From Niastella sp. OAS944 (GTDB lineage Bacteria; Bacteroidota; Bacteroidia; Chitinophagales; Chitinophagaceae), in assembly GCA_024809215.1 (NCBI GenBank), contig JANUBW010000001.1:1488001-1552000 (forward strand): a DNA stretch of 64,000 nucleotides, given 5' to 3'. The notes under the pieces were generated by a model, which saw only the letters and a program-made list of their open reading frames with translations, was not told the origin of the DNA and made no database searches. The position numbers and the translations under genes are program-made. Each line of letters starts with the position of its first letter. The stretch's first letter is position 1. Of this stretch, positions 1 to 7,834 are shown piece by piece.

Positions 1-533
1 GTACCCTGTCCTATTACCAATGTAATACCGCTTCCCATTTGTATTTTGGTGCCGGGCTTAATAGTTTGTCCTTTATATTTTTGCTCAAGTACAGCACCGG
101 AAACGTTAGGCACATAAATAGTATCTTCAATTTTTAGCTTTTGCTGTTGCAAAGTGATCTGCGCACTGCGAAAGCTCATACCAACAAGATTAGGCATGTC
201 AATATCGGGCGCCGCATCGCGGTTGATGATCAAATAAACCGTACGGTTCATCTTAACCTTTGAATCGGCATTGGGAAACTGCTTTACCACCGATAACAAG
301 GCTGCCGTATCAACATAAACAGTATCCTGTATCTCCACTTCAAAGCCCTGCGCCTCCAGTACCTTTTTGGCTTCTTCAAACGATTTGCCGGTTACTGATG
401 GCACTGCCAGCGACTTATCGTGCCGGGTGATAAAACTTAACGACTGAAAGAAAATGAAAAACAATACGAATAAAATGCCAATACCCAACAGGATATTAGC
501 CCAAAGTGGTCTTCCGGTTATGAATTTAAACAC
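1..533 (-). CDS. PASTA-domain membrane protein, 3' end outside window
   Basis: The first 177 codons are visible; the gene runs off the left edge. It starts at a GTG (533) in the same context as its paralogue at 1900: both begin M-F-K-F, then a basic/Trp patch and one membrane segment (about residues 10-33). Two PASTA repeats follow (about 43-108 and 109-175). PASTA domains in other bacteria bind peptidoglycan fragments or beta-lactams. No kinase domain is visible, unlike Firmicutes PASTA kinases, so the likely layout is a short N-terminal anchor with the repeats outside the inner membrane. It lies in the same orientation as the rhodanese, the second PASTA gene and ddl, which supports a cell-wall role. 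Confidence 0.85.
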   Translation of the reverse strand, partial: MFKFITGRPLWANILLGIGILFVLFFIFFQSLSFITRHDKSLAVPSVTGKSFEEAKKVLEAQGFEVEIQDTVYVDTAALLSVVKQFPNADSKVKMNRTVYLIINRDAAPDIDMPNLVGMSFRSAQITLQQQKLKIEDTIYVPNVSGAVLEQKYKGQTIKPGTKIQMGSGITLVIGQG

Positions 534-567
534 AGGTACTATTTGAGTTTTGATAAATCAAGGATAC

Positions 568-772
568 AGATCTACAAGGCTAGTGTTAGTGGTAAATGGC
601 TAGTGGGGCTTATAATTAATACTCACGACTGGCTTCGGACTTCATGAATTTCCTGTATTTCCTACTAGCCACTCTCTACTCACCACTCGCCTTTTCTACT
701 TACTACCCGGCTTCACCTACTTCCTACCTCATATTCTTTTGTTCTTCCAACTAGTCAACTTGTTAACTCTAC
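568..772. repeat. reiterated CTAGCCACT/CTAGTGG and TTCCTAC words
   Basis: The 235-bp gap between the PASTA gene and the rhodanese gene holds words such as CTAGTGTTAGTGG and GGCTAGTGGGG on the left, and their reverse-complement forms CTAGCCACTC and CACCACTCGCC about 80 bp further on. It ends in AACTAGTCAACTTGTTAACT. The halves face each other and could fold into an imperfect hairpin. No coding potential is seen. Confidence 0.6.
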
Positions 773-1077
773 TGCCCATACTTCTGCAGCCACGCCAGCA
801 TACCACCACTCAGGTTTTTGGTATTGGCAAACCCAAGTGTATCTAAGATCATAGCGGCCTGTCCGCTACGGTTGCCACTGCGGCAATAAACGATCACTTC
901 TTCATTCTTCAGGTTCTCTAACTCATCAACCTGCATCATTTGCACCTGGCCCAACGGAATATGCACACCGCCAATATTAAATTCGGCGCGCTCATGGGGT
1001 TCACGTACATCAACCAGGTTCAATTGTTCGCCTCTGTCAAGACGCTCTTTTACTTCTTCAGGAGTTATGTTTTGCAT
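769..1077 (-). CDS. single-domain rhodanese-like sulfurtransferase
   Basis: 102 aa, the length of a stand-alone rhodanese module of the GlpE/PspE type. The Asp-Val-Arg-Glu signature lies at residues 23-26 and the active-site loop C-R-S-G-N-R-S starts at Cys65, the residue expected to carry the persulfide. There is no signal peptide, so it is cytosolic. It lies 20 bp downstream of the PASTA gene in the same orientation and is probably co-transcribed with it. The sulfur donor and acceptor cannot be told from sequence. The ATG start at 1077 fits the family N-terminus. Confidence 0.9.
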   Translation of the reverse strand: MQNITPEEVKERLDRGEQLNLVDVREPHERAEFNIGGVHIPLGQVQMMQVDELENLKNEEVIVYCRSGNRSGQAAMILDTLGFANTKNLSGGMLAWLQKYGQ

Positions 1078-1096
1078 AAATGCTATTTAAGTTATT

Positions 1097-1900
1097 TTAT
1101 TGTCCTTGTGTTGGTGGAACTTCGGGTACGGTTGGCTTCACCGGCTTTTCGGGTTGTAACCACAGATCTACCAGCTGCCCCTGCCTTATGCGGTTCACCC
1201 GGCCATCGGGAGTAAAGTGCTCCGGGCTTTGCCTTCCCACATACTGATTGGGATCAACAGCCGGCATTACAGCACCTACATTCAGTCCATTCGATTCCAA
1301 CAATACCTTGGCATCGTTATAAGTTAACCCTACCAGGTCGGGCACACTGAAATCTTCATGTCCCAGCCCACTGCCCAGCACCAGGGTAATAAGGCTTCCC
1401 TGCGGAATTTTTGTTCCGGCTTTTATTCGTTCGCCATCGTATTGTTGTTCAAGGACCGAGTTCTTGGCAAAATCGGTACGGTAAACGGTATCTTCCAATT
1501 TCAACCCATATTGCGTCATAGCTATTTCGGCACTTCTATAGCTCAACCCTTCGAGGTTGGGCATTTCAATAAGCGGGGCTATGGCTTTGTTAACAGTAAG
1601 GTATACGGTACGGTTCACCTTTACCACAGCTTCGGCTTCGGGGAACTGTCTTAATACCGATAGTGGCTTTGCCGTATCGTTATAAATTGAATCCTGCAGC
1701 TCTACTTCAAAACCTTTGCCTTCCAGTATTTTGCGGGCATCTGCATACGATTTACCAGTTACGGCAGGAATGGTAAGGGTTTTATCATGCCTGGTAATCC
1801 AGCGAAGCGATTGCAGGAACACAACTATCAGTAAAAAAACCAAAACAATGCCTGTTAGTATGTGTATCCAAAGGGGTTTCCCTGTCAAGAATTTAAACAA
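1097..1900 (-). CDS. PASTA-domain membrane protein (three repeats)
   Basis: 267 aa. One N-terminal membrane helix (about 11-31) is followed by three PASTA repeats (about 42-105, 111-177 and 184-250) and a Pro-rich tail (K-P-V-K-P-T-V-P). The start is a TTG; no in-frame ATG precedes the conserved M-F-K-F motif shared with the gene at 533, so TTG is the best choice. The first two repeats resemble those of that neighbour, indicating tandem duplication. Co-orientation with ddl upstream and the general role of PASTA domains suggest a peptidoglycan-binding envelope protein. No enzymatic domain is visible. Confidence 0.88.
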   Translation of the reverse strand: MFKFLTGKPLWIHILTGIVLVFLLIVVFLQSLRWITRHDKTLTIPAVTGKSYADARKILEGKGFEVELQDSIYNDTAKPLSVLRQFPEAEAVVKVNRTVYLTVNKAIAPLIEMPNLEGLSYRSAEIAMTQYGLKLEDTVYRTDFAKNSVLEQQYDGERIKAGTKIPQGSLITLVLGSGLGHEDFSVPDLVGLTYNDAKVLLESNGLNVGAVMPAVDPNQYVGRQSPEHFTPDGRVNRIRQGQLVDLWLQPEKPVKPTVPEVPPTQGQ

Positions 1901-1929
1901 GGTAGTATTTGTTTATTTTAGTTCGTAAT

Positions 1930-2133
1930 CTTCTGTCGTGAAACGGCAAATGTGAAACGTGAAATGGCTCTCGAATTCGGGACTCGCTTTCCCGGCAATC
2001 GTGAATCGGCAATCGGCAATGGTTCTCGAAACTTCGGGCCTCGCTATTCGTGAAACGTGAAAAGGCAAACGTGAAAGGGCTCTCGAATTTCAAGACTCGC
2101 CACTAGCCACTTCCCACTCGCCTTTCCTCTATC
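1930..2133. repeat. reiterated GTGAAACGGCAAA / GAATCGGCAATCGGCAAT words
   Basis: About 200 bp made of the words CGTGAAACGGCAAA, GTGAAACGTGAAA and AATCGGCAATCGGCAATGG with TCTCGAA spacers, then ACTAGCCACTTCCCACTCGCC. Related words recur at about 29105-29190 and 47815-47870. Open frames through it are low-complexity and not convincing genes. Confidence 0.6.
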
Positions 2134-2515
2134 AACTTTATCACCTCTATCACCTTTTCAACTTCCTAGTCAACCTATCAACTTGTCAACTCGTCAACTA
2201 ACCACCATCACCTCTATCACCTTTTCAACTTCCTTGTCAACCTATCAACTTGTCAACTCGTCAACTAACCACCATCACCTCTATCACCTTTTCAACTTCC
2301 TTGTCAACTTGTTAACTTGTCAACCTGTCAACTTGCTTCTCCTCTATCAACTCCATCACCTTTATCACCTTTTCAACTCCTAGTCAACTCGTCAACTTGT
2401 TAACTCGTCAACTACCTCCATCACCTCTATCACCTTTTCAACTTCCTTGTTAACCTGTCAACATGTTAACTTGTCAACTACTCCTAGTCAACTCGTCAAC
2501 TAGTTAACTCGTCAA
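2134..2515. repeat. tandem 64-67 bp repeat built from GTCAACT/GTTAACT words
   Basis: About five consecutive units. The clearest are 2201-2267 and 2268-2334, which are 67 bp apart; 2134-2200, about 2352-2415 and 2417-2484 are diverged units. Each has a CCATCACCTCTATCACC segment and a run of TCAACTTGTCAACTCG words. Similar sequence occurs at 29330-29395 and a short hairpin form at 10984-11021. There are no spacers of CRISPR type because the whole unit is repeated. Confidence 0.75.
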
Positions 2516-3496
2516 CTTTCTAACCAACGCATCCTCAATCAGCGCCGAATAAAACTCCTTCAACGTCCACCCCATGGCGCGTACCTGTTGCGGTACTATG
2601 CTTGCTTCACTTTGCCCGGGCACGGTATTTATCTCCAACATATATACCGCCTGTTTTGCTTCGTTATAAATAAAATCAATGCGTACCACCCCACGGCAGT
2701 TGAACAACTCATATATTCTTTTAGCTGTGCTGCGCACCTTCTCTGCAATGGCTTCATCAACCTGGGCTGGTGTAACTTCTTCACTCAGGCCCTGGTATTT
2801 TGCCTCATAGTCGAAGAAATCTTTTTTTGACTTCACCTCAGTGATGGGCAGGGTAATAATGCCTTTGGTTGATTTAAATACGCCAATCGTAAACTCACGG
2901 CCCGCAATAAACTCTTCTACCAGTATTTGATCGTCTTCTTTAAACGCTTTTTCCAGGGCCCCGGCCAGGTCTTTTGCCTCGTTCACCTTGCTCATACCAA
3001 TGCTCGATCCGCCATTATTCGGCTTTACAAACACGGGCAGGCTCAGCTGGGCAAGTATCTGGTCGGGGGTAACCGGACTGTGTTTAAAAATATGAACACT
3101 TTTGGCAACATTTATGCCAGCAAAGGCTGCCACAGCTACCGTATATCTTTTATTAAAAGTCAATGCAGAAGTGGCTGAGTCACAAGAGGTATAGGGCAAT
3201 CCGGTAAGGTCAAAATAACCCTGTAAACGGCCATCTTCGCCGGGCGTGCCATGAATACCGATCAAAACAGCATCAAATTTGATCTTCTTACCATCAATGG
3301 TGAGGGAAAAATCGTTGCGGTCAACGGTCAGTTTTTGACCATTGGCCTCATAAAACCACCCTTTAGGGCTAATATCTATCTTGAATACGTTGTACTTGTC
3401 GGTATCAACGTTTTTTTCAATTGTAAGGGCGCTTTTATAGGAAATTTCTGCTTCAGCGGAGTACCCCCCGGTAACAAAGGCTATATTGGGCTTCAT
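2504..3496 (-). CDS. ddl: D-alanine--D-alanine ligase
   Basis: 330 aa from the ATG at 3496; an upstream in-frame start would add 13 hydrophobic residues not typical of the family. ATP-grasp enzyme that joins two D-alanines using ATP to make the dipeptide for peptidoglycan stem peptides, in the cytosol. Seen: the N-terminal F-V-T-G-G-Y-S segment, the ATP-binding V-K-P-N-N-G-G-S-S-I-G loop, V-E-E-F-I-A-G-R-E and the metal-binding E-I-N-T-V-P-G near the C-terminus. It is the upstream member of the minus-strand group with the PASTA proteins. The C-terminal end abuts the GTCAACT repeat region. Confidence 0.95.
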   Translation of the reverse strand: MKPNIAFVTGGYSAEAEISYKSALTIEKNVDTDKYNVFKIDISPKGWFYEANGQKLTVDRNDFSLTIDGKKIKFDAVLIGIHGTPGEDGRLQGYFDLTGLPYTSCDSATSALTFNKRYTVAVAAFAGINVAKSVHIFKHSPVTPDQILAQLSLPVFVKPNNGGSSIGMSKVNEAKDLAGALEKAFKEDDQILVEEFIAGREFTIGVFKSTKGIITLPITEVKSKKDFFDYEAKYQGLSEEVTPAQVDEAIAEKVRSTAKRIYELFNCRGVVRIDFIYNEAKQAVYMLEINTVPGQSEASIVPQQVRAMGWTLKEFYSALIEDALVRKLTS

Positions 3497-3609
3497 GTAA
3501 GGTTCGAAAATTTTTAGCAAATAAACGAAAAACAACGGAAGGGGGAAACTACAGAAGCAGGTATTTGTGTATGCCGCTGTTAAAAAATAAAGTAAGCGGA
3601 AGAATGGCC

Positions 3610-3957
3610 TTATGCGTGTAATCTCTCTTTTTTAACCATCAGCTCCTCAACGGTTTCATGGTACAATTCGTCGGGTACGCAGCTATCTACAGGGCAAACA
3701 CTGGCACATTGCGGTTCTTCATGAAAACCCTGGCATTCGGTGCATTTATCGGGAACTATATAATAAAAATCGATGCTGATGGGTGTGTGGTTGGCAGCCC
3801 CATCGGTACTGGCGCCATTCATCAGGGTAAAATTCTCTTTTATAGTGGTGCCATCGGCCATGCGCCATTCAACCCCGGGCTCATAAATAGCAGTATTAGG
3901 GCATTCGGGCAGGCAGGCATTACAAACAATACAATCTTCGGTGATCTTTAAAGCCAT
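3610..3957 (-). CDS. dicluster [4Fe-4S] ferredoxin, copy 1
   Basis: 115 aa. The N-terminal motif C9-x2-C12-x2-C15-x3-C19-P binds one [4Fe-4S] cluster; the second motif is C-T-E-C followed by an eight-residue insert and C-x3-C-P-V-D-S-C. The insert makes it similar to the YfhL/Alvin-type ferredoxins. It acts as a low-potential electron carrier; the partner is unknown. A close paralogue of the same length lies 385 bp upstream (4343-4690), and a LuxC-family reductase is divergent from that copy. Confidence 0.92.
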   Translation of the reverse strand: MALKITEDCIVCNACLPECPNTAIYEPGVEWRMADGTTIKENFTLMNGASTDGAANHTPISIDFYYIVPDKCTECQGFHEEPQCASVCPVDSCVPDELYHETVEELMVKKERLHA

Positions 3958-3967
3958 CTTGTAAAAA

Positions 3968-4185
3968 TTTCAAATTCCAAGCACCAAGAACCAAATAAAA
4001 GTTCCAAGTTCCAGGCTCCAATTTCCAAGTTCCAAACTCCAAGTTATAAGCTCCAGATTCCAAGATCCAAATAAATCTCAAAACTCAAATTCTTTTGTAT
4101 TAAACCTTTAGAACTTGAGATTGTGATTTGGAATTTCCTTTGGTCCTTGCGATTTGAGATTTGTGATTTTCCCTTTCAGGGGGAC
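3968..4185. repeat. reiterated TTCCAAG words facing TTGGAATTT/TTTGAGATTTG words
   Basis: The 385-bp gap between the two ferredoxin genes begins with repeats of TTCCAAGTTCCAA, CTCCAAG and AACCAAATAAA, then CTCAAAACTCAAATTC. About 40 bp on, the opposite strand versions appear (GAACTTGAGATTGTGATTTGG, TGCGATTTGAGATTTGTG). This is a long imperfect inverted repeat. Further on (4190-4342) I see only a small hairpin-like stretch (AGGTGAAGGCC and CCTTCACCT) and no gene. Confidence 0.6.
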
Positions 4186-4342
4186 CAATAAAAAAGGTGA
4201 AGGCCGTTAATCCTTCACCTCAATACGGCAGGAAATATCACCCGCCACTTACAAGTAGCACAAAGGCTACATTACTATTATGATAGAAAGTTAGGAAAAT
4301 TGAGTGCTTTTATCAAATTTTTTTCACTCAAATTCCAAAACT

Positions 4343-4690
4343 TTATATGTGCAGCTTTTCCTTTTTTGCCATCAGTTGTTCCACTGTTTCAACATACATT
4401 TCGTCTGGTACACAGCAGTCAACCGGACAAACAGCCGCACATTGCGGTTCTTCATGAAAACCCTGGCACTCGGTGCATTTATTCGGAACAATGTAATATG
4501 TATCTACACTAATGGGTGCATTGGCTGTATCGGCATCAACAACCGATCCATCCATCAAAACATACGATCCTTTTACAGTTGTGCCATCTGCCACTCTCCA
4601 CTCTACTCCTCCCTCATATATGGCATTATTCGGACACTCGGGTTCACAGGCGCCGCAATTAATACATTCTTCGGTGATTTTTATAGCCAT
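4343..4690 (-). CDS. dicluster [4Fe-4S] ferredoxin, copy 2
   Basis: 115 aa from the ATG at 4690, matching the length of copy 1; the 23 extra upstream residues are not conserved with copy 1 and run into the promoter of the divergent gene. Motifs C-I-N-C-G-A-C-E-P-E-C-P and C-T-E-C-Q-G ... C-A-A-V-C-P-V-D-C-C supply ligands for two [4Fe-4S] clusters. It starts 81 bp from the divergent acyl-CoA reductase gene, an arrangement often seen in Bacteroidota, so the two may be functionally linked, possibly through electron supply. Confidence 0.92.
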   Translation of the reverse strand: MAIKITEECINCGACEPECPNNAIYEGGVEWRVADGTTVKGSYVLMDGSVVDADTANAPISVDTYYIVPNKCTECQGFHEEPQCAAVCPVDCCVPDEMYVETVEQLMAKKEKLHI

Positions 4691-4743
4691 AACTTGCTGA
4701 ATTTTAAACCTGCCCCAGGGCAGGTCCGTGAATTGAATAACTC

Positions 4744-4751
4744 TATTTTTG
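4744..4751 (+). promoter_or_regulatory. Bacteroidetes -7 box (TATTTTTG)
   Basis: A perfect TAnnTTTG match, 20 bp before the ATG of the acyl-CoA reductase gene. No clear TTTG -33 element was found at the expected distance. Confidence 0.45.
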
Positions 4752-4771
4752 CACGACAAATATAAGGTGGA

Positions 4772-5770
4772 ATGAATTTACAACAACGCATCGTTTTATT
4801 GAACCGGTTAGGTGAATATATTTTACAGGATAACGATAACTGGCAGGCAACCAAACAGAAAGCCAGTATACACAACAGCTGGTTCACCCCCGACTTCATA
4901 GAACTGGCTACCCGCAACCTGGCCCTGGCCTTTTTACAAAAAGACGCCCTCACCGCCTGGGCCCGGCAATATAATATCCCCGCCGAAAATACCGCCCCCA
5001 AAAATGTAGGTATTATTATGGCCGGTAATATACCCCTGGTTGGGTTTCACGACTTTCTATGTGTTTTCATGAGCGGGCACCGCCAAACCATAAAACCTTC
5101 GACCAAAGACGATGTGCTTATAAAACACCTGGTTCAACAATTACATGATTGGGACGAAAGCACCCGCCAGCTGATCTCATTTGCTGAAATGCTAAAGGGC
5201 TGCGACGCCTATATAGCCACCGGCAGTAACAACTCGGCCCGGTACTTCGATTATTATTTCAGCAAATACCCGCACATCATTCGCCGCAACCGCACCTCGG
5301 TAGCTATTTTAACCGGGGAAGAAAGCCCGGAAGAACTGGAAAAACTGGCCGATGATGTATACCAGTATTTTGGTTTAGGCTGCCGCAACGTTACCAAACT
5401 GTATGTGCCCGAGCATTACGATTTTGTTCCCATGTTCGATGCATTCAATAAATACAATCACCTGGCCGACCTGCACAAATACAAACACAATTACGATTAT
5501 ATACTGGCAGTATTGATATTGAACAAACAATACTACATGACCAATTCAAGTATTTTGCTTACCGAAAGCAAAGAACTTTTCTCCCCCATTAGCCAGCTGA
5601 ATTTTGAATATTATAAACCGGGTTCATCGCCCGAAGCTGCGCTGCTCAATAATGAAGATGTACAATGTGTAGTAGGAAAACAACATATACCTTTTGGTAA
5701 GGCGCAGCAGCCTTCGCTTACCGATTATGCCGATGGGGTTGATGTCATGAAATTTTTACTGGACTTATGA
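4772..5770 (+). CDS. acyl-CoA reductase (LuxC-like aldehyde dehydrogenase fold)
   Basis: 332 aa. The N-terminal half has the N-V-G-I-I-M-A-G-N-I-P-L-V-G and K-P-S-T-K-D-D segments of the LuxC family, with A-T-G-S-N-N-S (nucleotide binding) and F-G-L-G-C-R-N-V (the likely catalytic Cys) further on. LuxC proteins reduce activated acyl groups to aldehydes with NADPH. No luxD/luxE or luciferase genes are nearby, so this is not a lux operon; the substrate is unknown. It is divergent from a ferredoxin gene. The product is shorter than classical LuxC (about 480 aa) but keeps the core fold. Confidence 0.85.
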   Translation: MNLQQRIVLLNRLGEYILQDNDNWQATKQKASIHNSWFTPDFIELATRNLALAFLQKDALTAWARQYNIPAENTAPKNVGIIMAGNIPLVGFHDFLCVFMSGHRQTIKPSTKDDVLIKHLVQQLHDWDESTRQLISFAEMLKGCDAYIATGSNNSARYFDYYFSKYPHIIRRNRTSVAILTGEESPEELEKLADDVYQYFGLGCRNVTKLYVPEHYDFVPMFDAFNKYNHLADLHKYKHNYDYILAVLILNKQYYMTNSSILLTESKELFSPISQLNFEYYKPGSSPEAALLNNEDVQCVVGKQHIPFGKAQQPSLTDYADGVDVMKFLLDL

Positions 5771-6039
5771 AATTGTGTCAAAACAACCTGAAAATATTGC
5801 ACTTATAAGTTGTGAATTTGAGCTTTAATAATTTTTAACTTTCCGGTGCTAAAGCGTGCATATTTAAGTATTACTCCTTACTTTTCAGTAAATTTGATAG
5901 GCAAGTACGAAGACTTTAGTAAATTAATTGTTAAACCAACTTATCAACGCTGGTTAAGTATCATTCCTGACGTTAATTTGTTATGTCTGTCAGGCATCAA
6001 ATTTGAAACAAGTATAATCTCATAAAATTTATAACGATT

Positions 6040-7536
6040 ATGAAGTGGAAACAAATTTTGGCTATTGTACTCATTAGCGCTGCCACTACAGGAGTTACCA
6101 TGTGGGGTGTTAACCATCTTAGCCATGATACATATGTTTATCAAAAGGAAGGCGATACTGGAAAGATCCCAGCTAACTATGCAGGCTTTAATGGCCTTGC
6201 CGGAGGAAGTGGACCGGTTGATTTTTCACCAGCTGCCGATGCAGCCATACCCGCTACCGTACACATTAAAACAAAAGCTACCCGTACAGTAAGCAACAAC
6301 CTGCCTCGTAATAATCCATTCGGCGATCTGTTCCCCGATCTGGATGATTTCTTTGGCGATAAATACCGTTCTATTCCGCAAATGGCATCCGGTTCGGGCG
6401 CTATCATTAGCGAAGACGGTTACATTGTTACCAACAACCACGTTGTTGATGGTGCCGATGATATTACTGTAACCCTTACCAATAAAAAATCTTTTAAAGC
6501 CAAACTGGTAGCAGCTGACCCCAGCAGCGACCTGGCTGTAATTAAGGTTGAAGCAAAAGGTTTACCATTCCTGTTATATGGTAACTCCGATGAAGTAAAA
6601 GTTGGTCAATGGGTACTGGCTGTAGGTTATCCTTTAACACTTGAAACCACCGTTACTGCCGGTATCGTAAGTGCCAAGGGCAGAACACTGGAGATCAACC
6701 GCCGTCAAAGCGATACACCTGTTGAATCATTCATTCAAACCGATGCTGCGGTTAACCCCGGTAACAGTGGTGGCCCGCTTATAGCAACCGATGGTAAATT
6801 AATTGGCATTAACTCAGCTATTGCCTCACCTACCGGTGCATACGCAGGTTACTCTTTCACTATTCCGGTTAACATTGTTAAAAAGATCGTTAGCGACCTT
6901 ATTAAATTCGGAACCGTACAAAGAGCTTACCTCGGTATTGAATATCCAAGAGATAACCTCAGTGAAGAAGATAAAAAACAAAATGGTATTAAAGACGATG
7001 GTGGCGTATTTGTAATGACCGTTCGTGAAGGTGGTGCAGCCATTGCCGCCGGTATTAAAAAAGGCGACGTTATCACCAAAATCAATAACGTGCCTGTTGT
7101 AAGCGGCGCCGATCTTATTGGTCAAATTGCTACTTACCGCCCTGGCGATAAGATCACTCTTACCTACCAACGTGCAGGTAAAGAGTACACAAGTACTATT
7201 ACATTAAAGAATAAAACCGGCAACACTGATATTGTAAAGAACAGCGTGCTCGATAAATTAGGCGCCGACCTCGAAAACGTAAGCAAAGACGATGCAAAGG
7301 AAATGGGTATTAAAGGTGGCGTTATCATAAAATCTATCAGCAACCGCGGTTTGTTAAGCAAAGTGCGTATTCAGGATGGTTATGTAATTACCAAAGCAAA
7401 TGGTAAAGATGTAACCAGTGTTGATGAACTGAAGAAAGTTCTGGAAGGTGCTACCGGCAGCGTTAAACTCGAAGGTATTTACCCAGGTTACGATGGTGTT
7501 TACCCAATCGTTATCAACCTCGATGGCGCCCAGTAA
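6040..7536 (+). CDS. HtrA/DegP-type periplasmic serine protease
   Basis: 498 aa. An N-terminal membrane anchor or signal (residues 4-24) precedes the trypsin-like domain with catalytic His134 (N-N-H-V-V), Asp164 (S-S-D-L-A) and Ser243 (G-N-S-G-G-P-L). Two PDZ domains follow (about 290-390 and 400-490). In other bacteria such proteins degrade or refold misfolded envelope proteins. It is monocistronic, with a 269-bp leader region upstream and a strong terminator downstream. The function as a quality-control protease is inferred from family. Confidence 0.95.
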   Translation: MKWKQILAIVLISAATTGVTMWGVNHLSHDTYVYQKEGDTGKIPANYAGFNGLAGGSGPVDFSPAADAAIPATVHIKTKATRTVSNNLPRNNPFGDLFPDLDDFFGDKYRSIPQMASGSGAIISEDGYIVTNNHVVDGADDITVTLTNKKSFKAKLVAADPSSDLAVIKVEAKGLPFLLYGNSDEVKVGQWVLAVGYPLTLETTVTAGIVSAKGRTLEINRRQSDTPVESFIQTDAAVNPGNSGGPLIATDGKLIGINSAIASPTGAYAGYSFTIPVNIVKKIVSDLIKFGTVQRAYLGIEYPRDNLSEEDKKQNGIKDDGGVFVMTVREGGAAIAAGIKKGDVITKINNVPVVSGADLIGQIATYRPGDKITLTYQRAGKEYTSTITLKNKTGNTDIVKNSVLDKLGADLENVSKDDAKEMGIKGGVIIKSISNRGLLSKVRIQDGYVITKANGKDVTSVDELKKVLEGATGSVKLEGIYPGYDGVYPIVINLDGAQ

Positions 7537-7568
7537 TTCAGTGCAGGCTTAATATTGACTTTCATATT

Positions 7569-7607
7569 AAAAGGAGCTCCGGCGGTAACGTCGGGGCTCC
7601 TTTTCTT
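7569..7607 (+). terminator. rho-independent terminator after the HtrA gene
   Basis: AAAAGGAGC and GCTCCTTTT arms surround a GC-rich inner stem (TCCGGC ... GTCGGG), followed by TTTTCTTTT. Confidence 0.85.
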
Positions 7608-7624
7608 TTACTCTGGGCTTAGGT

Positions 7625-7745
7625 TAAGTGGCATTTTGACAAAGACATAACAAAGACCAAACAAAGACCTGATAAAGACTTAACAGACATTTTGTCTTTA
7701 TTTGGTGTTATTCTGATCTTAGTTAAATCTTTGCTTAAACATATT
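7625..7745. repeat. reiterated ACAAAGAC words facing GTCTTTAT words
   Basis: Words GACAAAGACATAAC, CAAAGACCAAAC, AAAGACCTG and AAAGACTTAAC, then the opposing TTTTGTCTTTATTTGGTG, give an imperfect inverted repeat between convergent genes. No gene is seen in 7537-7834. Confidence 0.5.
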
Positions 7746-7783
7746 TTAAATACCAGGTAATACGGTTACAACCATAACGCAAA

Positions 7784-7811
7784 CAGGCGCTCCGAACCAT
7801 CGGAGCGCCTG
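7784..7811. terminator. 12-bp perfect hairpin between convergent genes
   Basis: CAGGCGCTCCGA, loop ACCA, TCGGAGCGCCTG. It lies 3' of both the HtrA gene and the amylase gene and probably acts for the latter, 24 bp from its stop. Confidence 0.7.
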
Positions 7812-7834
7812 CTTATTTTAAAACTAACTTTACA

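Noticed and set aside
2201-2334. Possible CRISPR array
   Set aside because: The 67-bp unit is repeated as a whole with no unique spacers, and no cas gene is in the window.
2183-2383. 66-codon open frame over the TCAACTTGTCAACT repeat
   Set aside because: It only reflects the tandem repeat; composition is low-complexity Thr/Ser/Leu and no homologous pattern or start signal is seen.
4772-5770. Bioluminescence (lux) operon
   Set aside because: Only a LuxC-like reductase is present; luxA, B, D and E are absent.
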